64,000 nt of DNA from NCBI GenBank assembly GCA_023415055.1, contig JAEZLZ010000024.1, positions 1 through 64,000 of the forward strand, written 5' to 3'. The translations under genes and the position numbers were made by a program. This DNA is from Bacillota bacterium (GTDB lineage Bacteria > Bacillota > Clostridia > Lachnospirales > Lachnospiraceae). Position 1 is the stretch's first letter, and each line of letters begins with the position of its first letter. The notes under the pieces were generated by a model that searched no databases, was not told the DNA's origin, and saw nothing but the letters and a program-made list of their open reading frames with translations. Positions 26,501 to 35,164 of this stretch are shown here, one piece after another.

Positions 26501-27427
26501 CTAACGTTCAAACATCTTAAGAAGCCGGAAGAAGTGATTTGCTTCACGCAGAGTATGGTCACCCAGCAGAGGAATAATGATTGACTTTATCTTGCAATCC
26601 AGAAGTCCCTGAGTTGCCTGGCTCTTAAATTCACGAATTTCTCTTACTGCTGCGAGGCTGTCTTCAGTTACCTTTTCTACGGAGAGGGACCGATCCATAG
26701 CTTCCTTAGATTCCTCTACCAACCGATCGAATTCATGACCAAAATGATCTGCTGTTTCAAATAGTTTCTCCTCGTCCGGATCCAATAACCCGCGGATGAA
26801 CTTGGAGTGCTCTGCCATAATTCTGTTCCAAAAGAGCTCCTGATCTACGATTTCCCTTCGAATATTCATGGTGTCCCGGTTCTGTAATCGTTGTACCATA
26901 TGGAGATAAAGCTTTGCCTCACGAAGGATATGATCTATCAGAAGCGGGTAGTTTACAGTGAACATTCTGCAGGAGAGTACATTGGTCAGAATCTTAGATT
27001 TGAACTGGATTAATCTCGTGGTAAGTTCTATTGCCCTTTGATTAAGGTAGAATACCTTCTCTTCAAGAGCAGGTTTGATCTGCTGTGTTGTACTGCCTGC
27101 TAGTCCAGCTTCGCCCCTCGTAATCTCTGTGGCAATGTCAATGCCGGTATAATAAGCAGAAGCGGATTCAGCCTCCAGGGTGTATTTTGTAATAACCTCT
27201 CCGGATTCTAGAACTTCAGGATGGACTACACCATTGGATAAAGCAACTGCTTCACTCAGCAGTTTATCGAATTCCTTACGAAATCGATCGGCTTGCCCTG
27301 TGAATTCTGTGTCTCTAGGTGTAAAACCCATCTCAAGAAAGAAGGAATGTTCCTTCATAATTCTGCCGAAGAATAAGTGCAGTTCAAGTGAATGACTGAT
27401 ATAGTCTCTTACCGTTAACATATTCAT
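26501..27427 (-). CDS. DUF2935 protein with two tandem helical repeats
   Basis: A 308-residue helical cytoplasmic protein made of two copies of the DUF2935 unit. Copy one contains HLFFGRIMKEHSFFLEMG and copy two FWNRIMAEHSKFIRGLL. Each copy ends with a second His/Glu pair (DHILREAKLY, DHTLREANHF), which may form a di-metal centre like ferritin-like proteins. The function is not established. ATG 27427 and ATG 27421 are both possible starts, each near AGGAAAGGA. It is a single-gene unit. Confidence 0.85.
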   Translation of the reverse strand: MNMLTVRDYISHSLELHLFFGRIMKEHSFFLEMGFTPRDTEFTGQADRFRKEFDKLLSEAVALSNGVVHPEVLESGEVITKYTLEAESASAYYTGIDIATEITRGEAGLAGSTTQQIKPALEEKVFYLNQRAIELTTRLIQFKSKILTNVLSCRMFTVNYPLLIDHILREAKLYLHMVQRLQNRDTMNIRREIVDQELFWNRIMAEHSKFIRGLLDPDEEKLFETADHFGHEFDRLVEESKEAMDRSLSVEKVTEDSLAAVREIREFKSQATQGLLDCKIKSIIIPLLGDHTLREANHFFRLLKMFER

Positions 27428-27610
27428 TCCTTTCCTAGTATTTATTACTATGCTATAGTTTATGTAATCTGCAGTGTTCTGTGAATCCGGTACAATGAAA
27501 GGCAGAACCTTAGGAAATAGTAGAGATCAATTTACGAAAACAATTTCCCTTATGAGATCCTTTATAGTATAATAAGACAAAAACACTAGAAGAGGTAGAA
27601 GGAGAGACTC

Positions 27611-28522
27611 ATGTCTGAGGTAATAATTCGCGCGACTTCCCTGATTCTGATCATGATCAGCGGCTTTTACATAAAAAAAATAGGTTGGGTTGGAAAAGAG
27701 CATTTTAGTATATTTTCAAAGATTGTACTCCGATATACACTGCCATGCGCCATTATTACCAGCTTCAATTCCATGGAGGTGGATACCTCCCTGCTGATCT
27801 TTACAGCGATTGGTATCAGTGTGAATATCCTCGCTGCCATCGTGGGATACTTTACCGGAAGAGCGAAGGGAAGAAAGGAGCAGGCATTTCGTATTCTAAA
27901 TACCGGTAGCTTTAACATCGGTGCCTTTACGCTTCCCTATATTTCCACTTTTCTTGGGGCAGAGGGTGTCGTTCGGACCAGTCTTTTTGATGTAGGCAAT
28001 TCCATCGGAGCAGCAGGCATCAATTATAGTATTGCGAAATCCCTGGCGGATGACACAAAGAAGATCACGCTCTTCGGGATAGTAAGAAATATGCTGACCT
28101 CAGTGATCTTCTGCACCTATCTGGGGATGTTTCTTCTTCGTATAGCGCATATTACCCTTCCTGCTCCTCTGATCACATTTACAGGGATCGTCGGACAGGC
28201 TAATACGTTTCTTGCTATGCTGATGATTGGAATAGGCTTTGAGATACAGCTAGATAAAAGTAAGCTTCGTAAAGCCATTACGATACTTGCTTCACGCTAT
28301 CTGATTACGATAGCAGCAGTGATTTTAATCAGTCTCTTTCTGCCGGTATCCGCGGAGGGAAAAAGGATATTCAGTATCGTACTATTTTCACCGATTGCAG
28401 CGATGACATCTGGTTTTACACAGGAAATAGACGGAGATGTCACCACCTCCGTCTTTATGACCTCCCTGAGTACAATTGTCAGCATCATAATCATCACTGT
28501 GCTGCTTGCGGTTACTGTCTGA
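27611..28522 (+). CDS. AEC family transporter (auxin efflux carrier type)
   Basis: A 303-residue protein with about ten membrane helices. GRKEQAFRILNTGSFNIGAFTLP holds the conserved NxG region and LRKAITILASRYLITI the second half of the fold. Bacterial AEC proteins carry organic acids such as malate across the membrane. GGAGAG lies 6 bases before ATG 27611. It stands alone on the plus strand between a DUF2935 gene and a small conserved gene. Confidence 0.88.
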   Translation: MSEVIIRATSLILIMISGFYIKKIGWVGKEHFSIFSKIVLRYTLPCAIITSFNSMEVDTSLLIFTAIGISVNILAAIVGYFTGRAKGRKEQAFRILNTGSFNIGAFTLPYISTFLGAEGVVRTSLFDVGNSIGAAGINYSIAKSLADDTKKITLFGIVRNMLTSVIFCTYLGMFLLRIAHITLPAPLITFTGIVGQANTFLAMLMIGIGFEIQLDKSKLRKAITILASRYLITIAAVILISLFLPVSAEGKRIFSIVLFSPIAAMTSGFTQEIDGDVTTSVFMTSLSTIVSIIIITVLLAVTV

Positions 28523-28590
28523 TTAACTGAGACACGACTGATTAAGGAAACAAATAACCACTATTTAAAATCATTATTGGAGGTATACCT

Positions 28591-28827
28591 ATGATTAGTC
28601 CGGCTAAATTATTTAAGATGAAGGGCTTGTGGGAGGGCTTTGTTCAAAATCATCCCAGATTCCCACAGTTTATAAACGCAGTACAGAGTAACGGTATCAA
28701 TGAAGGTGCAGTGATTGAGATCAATGTTACTACAGCAGAAGGAAAGAATCTCAGTACAAATGTAAAGGTTACTCAGTCAGACAAAGAGATGTTTGCAGAG
28801 CTTTCTCAGCTGTTGAAGGGGATGTAA
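28591..28827 (+). CDS. small conserved protein of unknown function
   Basis: A 78-residue protein with no signal peptide or membrane helix. It has a helical start (FKMKGLWEGFVQNHPRFPQFINAV) followed by one beta strand pair (VIEINVTTAEGKNLST) and a helix at the end. GGAGG lies before ATG 28591. I do not recognise a named family. It ends 14 bases from the convergent DUF4097 gene. Confidence 0.8.
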   Translation: MISPAKLFKMKGLWEGFVQNHPRFPQFINAVQSNGINEGAVIEINVTTAEGKNLSTNVKVTQSDKEMFAELSQLLKGM

Positions 28828-28841
28828 GCCGGCAGTGATGC

Positions 28842-29981
28842 TTATCTTTCATCCACTGTGATATTACCGCTGGTGGTTGATAACTCCATGTCGAAGTCCG
28901 GTACTGAACCGATTGTTCCATCAGCATGATCTCCATCCTTTTGAAAGCTTAAGCTGTCATCAAAGAAGGTATCGATATCACCGCTGGAGGTACGAGCATT
29001 AAACTCAAAGCTCAGTCCGGAAGGAAGCTCAAGAGATATGTTACCGCTGGAGGCATTTGCTTCAATATTTTCTCCGTTCGCGGACATATCCTTCGTAAAG
29101 GAAACATCAATATTACCGGAGGTTGATTCGAAATCGCCGGCACTTGTAAGCTCCTGAATCTCGATATCACCACTGGAAGCTGTGGCTGAGGTATATCCGG
29201 AGCAATCATACATGCGTATCACACCTGAGGTGGTTTCAATCACTTTCTCACCATCGATTGCTTCGATTGTGATATCACCGCTGGAGGCGCTTGCTCTCAG
29301 CGCTCCGCTGCCATTTTCAATGGTTATATTACCGGAGGTACTGGAGGCTTCGCTGTCTCCGTTACCGCCCTTCACTTCGATATCACCACTGGTGGAGACA
29401 AAGGTTCGGTTGCCTTCCGCAATATTGAATTGGATATTACCACTGGAGGAGGATGAACGGATATCCTCGGCATATACTTCATTCAGGCAGATATCACCGC
29501 TGGTACAGGAGGCATTCAGCTCAGACAGACGAAGTACAAGCTCTGACTCGATATTACCGCTGGAGGTGGAAGCTGAGATACTGCCATGATAATCTGCGGG
29601 AAGATATAGTTCAACGTATCCTTTATAATTTTGAATACCCCAACGAAACTTATTTCTTTCGCCTCCTACGAGGCGTATCTCAGAAGAAGTCTGTCTTATC
29701 TTGGTCAGTACTTCCTCCTCCGGCTCGATATTCATATACTCCTTCAATATCAACTCATCTGTATCACTTTCATAGAAGAAGATATCATCACTGGAATATT
29801 CCAAGCTTAAGGAAGAGATTCCTTCTATGCTGAGATTGGTGGTCTTGACCAGATCGGCATCAGAAAAGGTGTGTATGGAGAAGCTTCTCCCGCCGGAGCT
29901 GATTACTGATACCATAAGAAGAATTAAGCCGACGGCAATCACACCGAATACGGCAATCATAGAAAAGACGAATTTTCGCAT
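28842..29981 (-). CDS. DUF4097-family beta-strand repeat protein, membrane anchored
   Basis: A 379-residue protein with one N-terminal membrane helix (about 5-27). The rest is a right-handed beta solenoid of twelve coils marked by [S/T]SG[D/N]I every 17-21 residues. The coils vary between neutral and acidic outer faces. DUF4097 proteins occur with DUF1700 and PadR in Firmicutes; the role is not settled but is thought to involve envelope stress or adhesion. Start ATG 29981 follows AAAGGAG; a frame extended upstream to 30032 lacks a site. The ATG overlaps the stop of the DUF1700 gene by one base (TAATG). Confidence 0.9.
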   Translation of the reverse strand: MRKFVFSMIAVFGVIAVGLILLMVSVISSGGRSFSIHTFSDADLVKTTNLSIEGISSLSLEYSSDDIFFYESDTDELILKEYMNIEPEEEVLTKIRQTSSEIRLVGGERNKFRWGIQNYKGYVELYLPADYHGSISASTSSGNIESELVLRLSELNASCTSGDICLNEVYAEDIRSSSSSGNIQFNIAEGNRTFVSTSGDIEVKGGNGDSEASSTSGNITIENGSGALRASASSGDITIEAIDGEKVIETTSGVIRMYDCSGYTSATASSGDIEIQELTSAGDFESTSGNIDVSFTKDMSANGENIEANASSGNISLELPSGLSFEFNARTSSGDIDTFFDDSLSFQKDGDHADGTIGSVPDFDMELSTTSGNITVDER

Positions 29982-30655
29982 TATTTCATCTCCTTTATAC
30001 GGAATATTAATTCGGCGATTGCCTGGACGCATCCGGCAGCAATAAATATGATCCAGGTTGCATACCAGGCGTAGGTCGCAAAGCTGATGGCAAAGTAGAG
30101 TAAAAAGGTTGCTGACCAGATGATCATGGATACGGCTCCTCTTATGGACTTTGCTTTCTTGTTATCGCTCTTCCATTCCTTAAAATCCTCAACGATCGTA
30201 TCCTCCTTCCTCTGATATTTCGGATAAAGATTGGCTACATAGACCAGCATGCAGGTTGGTATGATGTCGATAAACACCATAAGGATCAGACCGATGGTGG
30301 ATAGCTCTAAGCTGCTGTATATATCAAATAAAGAGAAGGACAGGAACAATGCCACACTGAAGATATATAACCCGACGGCGGCAGTTTTAATGATTGCAAC
30401 CTTCTTTGCTCTGGCCTCCAGCTCTGCCTTATCCTCTGATTTCACTTGCGCTAAGCCTTGAAACAGTTCATTTACATTGCCAATGGAGCTGATCACATGA
30501 CGAAAGGCATCATCATCGGATACTCCGGTTGCAATCAGGTCTTGATATCGTTCTTCGGAATTAACTAATAATTCTTCTCTTAGTTCAAAAGCTTTTCTTG
30601 TCTTGGGAGCGTCTTCGAAAAGCTTTTCAATATGACTTCTCATTCTTTCATTCAT
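29981..30655 (-). CDS. DUF1700/HAAS-type membrane protein of a PadR operon
   Basis: A 224-residue protein. The first 80 residues form the HAAS helical domain (RKAFELREELLVNSEERYQDL, SSIGNVNEL), which in such operons couples with the PadR repressor. Four membrane helices follow (about 88-112, 120-142, 170-190 and 195-215). It stops one base into the DUF4097 gene and starts 16 bases after padR, so the three are transcribed together. It may sense the membrane state for the operon. Confidence 0.85.
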   Translation of the reverse strand: MNERMRSHIEKLFEDAPKTRKAFELREELLVNSEERYQDLIATGVSDDDAFRHVISSIGNVNELFQGLAQVKSEDKAELEARAKKVAIIKTAAVGLYIFSVALFLSFSLFDIYSSLELSTIGLILMVFIDIIPTCMLVYVANLYPKYQRKEDTIVEDFKEWKSDNKKAKSIRGAVSMIIWSATFLLYFAISFATYAWYATWIIFIAAGCVQAIAELIFRIKEMK

Positions 30656-30671
30656 TTGATAACCCCTCCGT

Positions 30672-30995
30672 CTACTTTAATAAACTATTGATAATGTTCT
30701 TTGCGTTTTCCCAGTCCTTCTTATATTCCAGATATGCATCGCGTCCTTTGTCTGTGATAGAATAGTATCTTCGCCTTGCACCGACATTCTCATCACCCCA
30801 ATAGGAGAGAATCAGTCCGGCTTCCTCCAGTCTCCGGAACGCCGAATACAGGGTGGCCTCCTTAAGCTCATACAGGTTATTCGTTTTTTCCATGATTTCC
30901 TTATTAATCTGATAACCATAGCTGTCTCCGTCAATCAGATGAGCCAGAATGATTGGTTCTGTATGGCCACGTATTACGTCCGATGTAATTGACAT
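30672..30995 (-). CDS. PadR-family transcription regulator
   Basis: A 107-residue winged-helix repressor. It begins with HTEPIILAHLIDGDSYGYQI, has a recognition region ATLYSAFRRLEEAGLI and a wing ARRRYYSITDKG, and ends with a dimerisation helix. AAAGGAGG precedes ATG 30995. It heads the operon and probably represses it through a palindrome overlapping the promoter. Confidence 0.94.
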   Translation of the reverse strand: MSITSDVIRGHTEPIILAHLIDGDSYGYQINKEIMEKTNNLYELKEATLYSAFRRLEEAGLILSYWGDENVGARRRYYSITDKGRDAYLEYKKDWENAKNIINSLLK

Positions 30996-31021
30996 GGTAA
31001 ATACCTCCTTTTATATGCTAC

Positions 31022-31050
31022 ATTATATTCACACATACCTCGCCTGTCAA
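31022..31050 (-). promoter_or_regulatory. consensus sigma-A promoter of the padR operon with operator-like palindrome
   Basis: On the minus strand TTGACA (31045-31050) and TATAAT (31022-31027) are both perfect and lie 17 bases apart. The inverted repeat ATACCT (31035-31040) N9 AGGTAT (31050-31055) overlaps the -35 box and spacer, a position that suits repression by PadR (inference). Confidence 0.88.
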
Positions 31051-31108
31051 GGTATATTTAAAAATTATATATATTACGAGGATATATATTTATCCGTGTT
31101 TTAATGGG

Positions 31109-31142
31109 ATGTCACATTCCTGGAATTAAAATTGTGTGACAT
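31109..31142. promoter_or_regulatory. inverted repeat, operator candidate upstream of the serine hydrolase
   Basis: ATGTCACA (31109-31116) and TGTGACAT (31135-31142) form a perfect dyad with 18 bases between. It lies 24 bases upstream of the -35 element of the serine hydrolase promoter. The binding protein is unknown. Confidence 0.5.
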
Positions 31143-31165
31143 TGATTAGAAAAAGATTAATCGGA

Positions 31166-31193
31166 TTGAAAGAATTTACCAGAGTGTTATAAT
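31166..31193 (+). promoter_or_regulatory. sigma-A-type promoter of the serine hydrolase gene
   Basis: TTGAAA (31166-31171) and TATAAT (31188-31193) are 16 bases apart and lie 50 bases before the start codon. Confidence 0.75.
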
Positions 31194-31242
31194 GACGTTT
31201 ATATATAGCAGTATTTACTGATATCAAAAGGGAGGATTTAAA

Positions 31243-33297
31243 ATGAGAAAATGGTTCAGATCCGGTATCTCGGTTATCTTAGCGGTAATTTTATTGCTCG
31301 TACCGAGCATACCAAAGAATGCAGCTGCTGCATCAATCTATGACGATGCAGCGAAACAGGCACAATCAGCAGCAGGTATGCTGACTTCAGTTTACGGTGT
31401 TACGAGTGTTCAATATGCACTCATCGATCATGGCGATATCGTAATCTCAGGCCAGTCCGGTGTCTATAGCAAGGAAGACAAGAAACCGGTTACCAAAGAG
31501 AATATGTATGGAATTGGCTCTGTCAGCAAGGTGTTTACGGCAGCAGCGATTATGCAGTTAGTTGAAGCAGGGAAGGTAAAACTGGATACCCCGGTGACCA
31601 CCTATCTGCCTGATTTTAAGATGACGGATAAGCGCTACAAGGATATTACGGTGAGAATGCTCTTAAATCACTCCTCCGGATTGCCGGGAAGTACCTTCAG
31701 CAATGCCATGCTGTTTGAGGATAATGATACCTTATGCATGGATTCCTTACTTATGAATCTGAAGGGTCAGCGCTTGAAGGCAGATCCCGGTGCCTTCAGT
31801 GTATATTGTAATGATGGCTTCAGTCTTGCACAGCTGGTGGTAGAAAAGGTAAGCAAGGTTAGCTTTACCGAATATATCAATAAGAATTTTTCCGCTCCTT
31901 TAGCTATGGAGAACACCGGAACACCGAAGGATGATTTTGATACAGCGAAGCTAGTTAAGACCTATCAGGTAGGATCCAATGTAGCTTTACCGACAGAGCG
32001 AGTGAATGCAATCGGTGCCGGCGGTATCTATTCCAGTGCCGAGGATTTATGTCGATTCTCAGAGATCTTCCAGTACGGGACAGAGGATAAGCTGTTATCG
32101 GACTCTTCTGCCAAAGCGATGGCAAAAGGCGAATACAAATCCGGTCAGTGGCATCCGCAGGCAGATGCAATGCTGACTTATGGTCTTGGCTGGGACAGTG
32201 TTGAAACCTATCCGTTTAGTCAATATGGAATAAAAGCGGTTGTAAAGGGTGGTGATACCACACTGTATCATGGAAGTCTGATTGTGCTTCCGGAGAAAGG
32301 ACTTGCAATGGCGGTACTGTCAAGCGGTGGCGCCAGCTCCTATAATCAGGTATTTGCTCAGGAAATCTTACTAAAGGTTCTGCTTGCGAAGGGCGAAATC
32401 AAAGAGATTATTGCAAATAAGACCTTTACAGCACCGGTTAAGGCGGATATGCCAAAGGAAGAAAAGAAGTATGCAGGGGATTATGCCTACTTTGGCGGAG
32501 TCATAAAAGCAGAAATAAGCGATGCAGGAGTACTCAGCCTATATACCGGCGCAGCGCAAAAGCAGCAGTTTGTCTATACAGGAGATGGCAGATTTTATTA
32601 TGCAGATGGCAGTACCTTTGTATCCTTTGTTGAGCAGGAGGGTAATACTTATCTATATGTAGCTGGCTATAGCACGCTTCCTTATCTGGGGCAGATGGCG
32701 GATGCCAATTATCAGGGACAAAAGCTTGATGCAAATCCGATATCGAAGAAGGTAAAGGCAGCCTGGGATAAGCGTAAAGATAAGGTATATCTCCTTCTGA
32801 ATGAAAAATATAGCTCTGTAGTATATGCGATTGGAGCACCGGTGACTAAGATTACGTTAGGAGATGGACCGGAGGGCTATTTCGCCTGTGCTAAGATTAT
32901 CGATGAGAATAATGCAAGGACGTTACTTGAGATCCCTGGATTATATGGAAGAGATCTATTTGATATTACCTTCTATACCAAGGATAAGGTGGAATATTTA
33001 AAGAGCGCCGGAGCTTTGTATGCCTCAGAGTCAGTTGCAAAAGTAATGCCTGCAAAGAGCTTTGAAGGTAAGATATCAAAGGATGGCTATGCAAATTGGT
33101 ATAAGATCGGTGAGAAGAGTGGAGGAAAGAAGCTAAAGGCAGCATTCGATAAGAATTCTACTCTTGCTGTATATGATAAGGATTTTAAGTGTATCTACAG
33201 CTCGTTGACTACTAGTTCAAAGACATTCACCCTGCCGAAGGAAGGCTTCATCGTATTCGCAGGGAAAGTCGGGGCCCAACTCAAGATTAAATATTAA
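31243..33297 (+). CDS. secreted serine hydrolase, class C beta-lactamase family
   Basis: A 684-residue exported protein with a signal peptide to about residue 30 (KNAAAAS). The beta-lactamase/penicillin-binding fold covers about 40-375: SVSK supplies the catalytic Ser and Lys, YCN the Tyr of the YxN motif, and GGDTTLYHGS the third KTG-like strand region (Gly-rich). Such enzymes are mostly D-amino-acid peptidases or esterases rather than resistance lactamases. The final 300 residues hold a beta-rich domain and a C-terminal PPC-like domain of unknown role. GGGAGG lies before ATG 31243. Confidence 0.9.
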   Translation: MRKWFRSGISVILAVILLLVPSIPKNAAAASIYDDAAKQAQSAAGMLTSVYGVTSVQYALIDHGDIVISGQSGVYSKEDKKPVTKENMYGIGSVSKVFTAAAIMQLVEAGKVKLDTPVTTYLPDFKMTDKRYKDITVRMLLNHSSGLPGSTFSNAMLFEDNDTLCMDSLLMNLKGQRLKADPGAFSVYCNDGFSLAQLVVEKVSKVSFTEYINKNFSAPLAMENTGTPKDDFDTAKLVKTYQVGSNVALPTERVNAIGAGGIYSSAEDLCRFSEIFQYGTEDKLLSDSSAKAMAKGEYKSGQWHPQADAMLTYGLGWDSVETYPFSQYGIKAVVKGGDTTLYHGSLIVLPEKGLAMAVLSSGGASSYNQVFAQEILLKVLLAKGEIKEIIANKTFTAPVKADMPKEEKKYAGDYAYFGGVIKAEISDAGVLSLYTGAAQKQQFVYTGDGRFYYADGSTFVSFVEQEGNTYLYVAGYSTLPYLGQMADANYQGQKLDANPISKKVKAAWDKRKDKVYLLLNEKYSSVVYAIGAPVTKITLGDGPEGYFACAKIIDENNARTLLEIPGLYGRDLFDITFYTKDKVEYLKSAGALYASESVAKVMPAKSFEGKISKDGYANWYKIGEKSGGKKLKAAFDKNSTLAVYDKDFKCIYSSLTTSSKTFTLPKEGFIVFAGKVGAQLKIKY

Positions 33298-33328
33298 TAT
33301 TAAGATCGCGAATCAGCTTTTAGCATAC

Positions 33329-33362
33329 AAACAGGCTGGGTGTTTTACCCAGCCTGTTTATC
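33329..33362 (+). terminator. terminator of the serine hydrolase gene
   Basis: A 13-base perfect stem, 33329-33341 with 33347-33359, around GTTTT. It also stands 50 bases before the end of the minus-strand chemoreceptor fragment. Confidence 0.85.
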
Positions 33363-33408
33363 TTCCTTCGAAAGGATATTTCATTTTTACAACAGCCTGA
33401 TAATCTAT

Positions 33409-33648
33409 TTATAGTTTAAATACGTCAATGCTGTGCTTCAGACCTTCGGCGATACTGCTCAGGCTGTCTGCATGCTCCGCTACCTCTTTTACCAGAGGAT
33501 CTACTTCTTCGACAGAAGCAGCAGCTTCCTCGGCTCCTGCAGCATTTTCCTCAGCAATGGCAGTCAGATTATCAACGATGTTCACTGTCTTATTCCTTGA
33601 GTTATTTAAAACAGTTGTCTTCTCAGAGATAGAATGGATTCCGTCATA
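33409..33648 (-). pseudogene. C-terminal fragment of a methyl-accepting chemotaxis protein
   Basis: Read on the minus strand, 79 residues end a chemoreceptor: ISEKTTVLNNSRNKTVNIV, then LTAIAEENAAGAEEAAASV and a final SSIAEGLKHSIDVFKL before TAA. This is the ascending helix that ends MCP signalling domains. The reading frame opens right after a TAG stop at about 33649-33651, with no start codon, so the N-terminal sensor and most of the signalling domain are gone. The break is at the edge of the AT-rich island at 33650-35220. Confidence 0.88.
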
Positions 33649-33776
33649 CTAAAAAGTATAGGATATTTCAATATTCTTTTAATGTGATTATATAGTGGTG
33701 AAATCGGATGATGGCATCAACACCAGTATCTATAAGCACTTCCAAACGAGTCAGCAAACATTCGTTCTTTTTCAGA

Positions 33777-33806
33777 TTGAAAATCTTTAACTATCGTATT
33801 ATAATA
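33777..33806 (+). promoter_or_regulatory. sigma-A-type promoter of the zinc-ribbon gene
   Basis: TTGAAA (33777-33782) and TATAAT (33801-33806) lie 18 bases apart, about 44 bases before the chosen TTG start at 33850. Confidence 0.7.
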
Positions 33807-33849
33807 GACTTATGCAATGAGAACACGTATTCGAAAGGAGGTTATGTTA

Positions 33850-34140
33850 TTGGGTTCAACAAAATCATTGAAATTCAATGAGGTAGTTTCATACATAGAG
33901 AAGTTGTCACTTGATTCTGTCCGAGTAATAATGGACAACGATGCCAAAAAACATAACGTATCTTTTGAAGATGAACTGAACCATTTAATCATGACCGACT
34001 TTCAAAAACGTTTAGAGGCTGTTGAGGTAAATGTTCTTTGTCCTGTCTGCAAGATAAAGCATTATGTTAAAAACGGTACTCGTAACCATACCCAGCGATA
34101 TAAATGCAAGCTTTGCAAAACGCAGTTTACTCCAATTTAG
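33850..34140 (+). CDS. small protein with C-terminal zinc ribbon, transposase-N-terminus-like
   Basis: A 96-residue protein. The first 55 residues are helical and unassigned. The last 35 form a four-cysteine ribbon, CPVC and CKLC around KNGTRNHTQRYK, and the protein ends at FTPI. Similar ribbons with an RY-x-C-x-x-C pattern open the transposases of IS1595 and IS1-like elements. Here no DDE domain follows, so it is either a decayed transposase or a stand-alone protein. The TTG start at 33850 is chosen because AAAGGAGG lies 8 bases upstream; ATG 33844 is too close to it. Confidence 0.6.
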   Translation: MGSTKSLKFNEVVSYIEKLSLDSVRVIMDNDAKKHNVSFEDELNHLIMTDFQKRLEAVEVNVLCPVCKIKHYVKNGTRNHTQRYKCKLCKTQFTPI

Positions 34141-34261
34141 ATGTGAATGACAAATACATTGATTTTAAGCAATCATAATATTACCATGTATTTGGTCTGC
34201 AATTGTTAGAAATTACGAATAAAAGACTTTTTTGATAATTTAAGTTTGTGGAGGTGATACC

Positions 34262-34657
34262 TTGCTGTTTCATAGTTTTAATACACAAGAGGAACGAAGA
34301 AAATTTGGTGGTTCGGATTTTATAGAATTGCAATACTGTAGATTAGAGCAGGGTTCTAAAATCAAAAAGATTGTGTCGGTTAATGCTATTGAGAATTGGA
34401 AAAACGATTCATTATATGTCTTTGGCAACGATATAAATGAGTTTTTGTCACACTATGGTAAAATCTTCAATGGTGGAATTTATAATAACGAAAAAAGTGG
34501 TATTGTAGATGTATTTGGAATAAATTATTACCCGTTAGAGCAATCCAATCTCATTATAGAGAAAGTAATGAAAGAGAAATTATTAGATTATCAGACTTTA
34601 TTGAATTGGTTATATAATGTAAAGAAATACAATGGGTTTTATATTTTGGGAGAATAA
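34262..34657 (+). CDS. orphan protein of unknown function in an AT-rich island
   Basis: A 131-residue soluble protein with no signal peptide or helix pattern for the membrane. GGAGG lies 8 bases before TTG 34262. Tyr and Asn are abundant (IYNNEKSG, FGINYYPLEQ). The size and composition recall small immunity proteins of toxin systems, but I see no toxin gene next to it and do not assign it. A terminator follows at 34847. Confidence 0.6.
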   Translation: MLFHSFNTQEERRKFGGSDFIELQYCRLEQGSKIKKIVSVNAIENWKNDSLYVFGNDINEFLSHYGKIFNGGIYNNEKSGIVDVFGINYYPLEQSNLIIEKVMKEKLLDYQTLLNWLYNVKKYNGFYILGE

Positions 34658-34846
34658 TAAATTCCATTTTTAGGGGTGAGTTATCTCGCATTCCTCTCCA
34701 ATTATATAGTAATTCCATTAGTTGATATGGTAGTACGCACTATTTTACAATTGTGTAGCAAGGGAGGGAAACAAACTCCTTCCTAAATCTATACTTATAA
34801 CATTAAAAATGAATTTAATTAAATCTTAGAAGATTCTCCAATTAAT

Positions 34847-34893
34847 AATACATTGTTTTATCGCTAAATCACGATGAAACAGTGTATTTTTTA
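34847..34893 (+). terminator. terminator in the island
   Basis: The arms 34847-34863 and 34872-34888 pair over 17 positions with two G-U pairs and are followed by TTTTTT. It would end the orphan gene transcript 190 bases upstream. Confidence 0.75.
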
Positions 34894-35136
34894 TACCCAA
34901 AGGAGTAACTGAAACACTATATCTGCTTTTACGTTAGAAGAAGATAGCCAATATATAGTTGTTGATTATCATCCTCCACTAACTCCACTATATAATAATG
35001 TGAATATTATGTGAAGTATACATGAAAAATGGATGACGCTATACGGTTACTGTATATTCTTGCATAACTGTATTATCGTAAAGGCATCCGGTCACGTTTT
35101 TAGCAATAATCGATAAGAAAATAATGTAATTTGCGT

Positions 35137-35164
35137 TTGCATTTTTTAGTACGCATGCTATGAT
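35137..35164 (+). promoter_or_regulatory. promoter-like pair before the CotH gene
   Basis: TTGCAT (35137-35142) and TATGAT (35159-35164) are 16 bases apart, 63 bases before the start codon. No sporulation sigma factor signature was seen. Confidence 0.5.

Noticed and set aside
28842..29600. CRISPR-like repetition of an ATATCACCGCTGGAGG-type unit
   Set aside because: The repeats are uneven in spacing and sequence and encode the [S/T]SG[D/N]I coils of a DUF4097 protein on the minus strand.
33428..33652. Plus-strand frame over the chemoreceptor fragment
   Set aside because: It is the antisense shadow of the MCP C-terminus, which is clearly coded on the minus strand.
33670..33790. Minus-strand open stretch of about 40 codons ending ITLKEY
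   Set aside because: No start or family; overlaps the promoter of the zinc-ribbon gene on the other strand.
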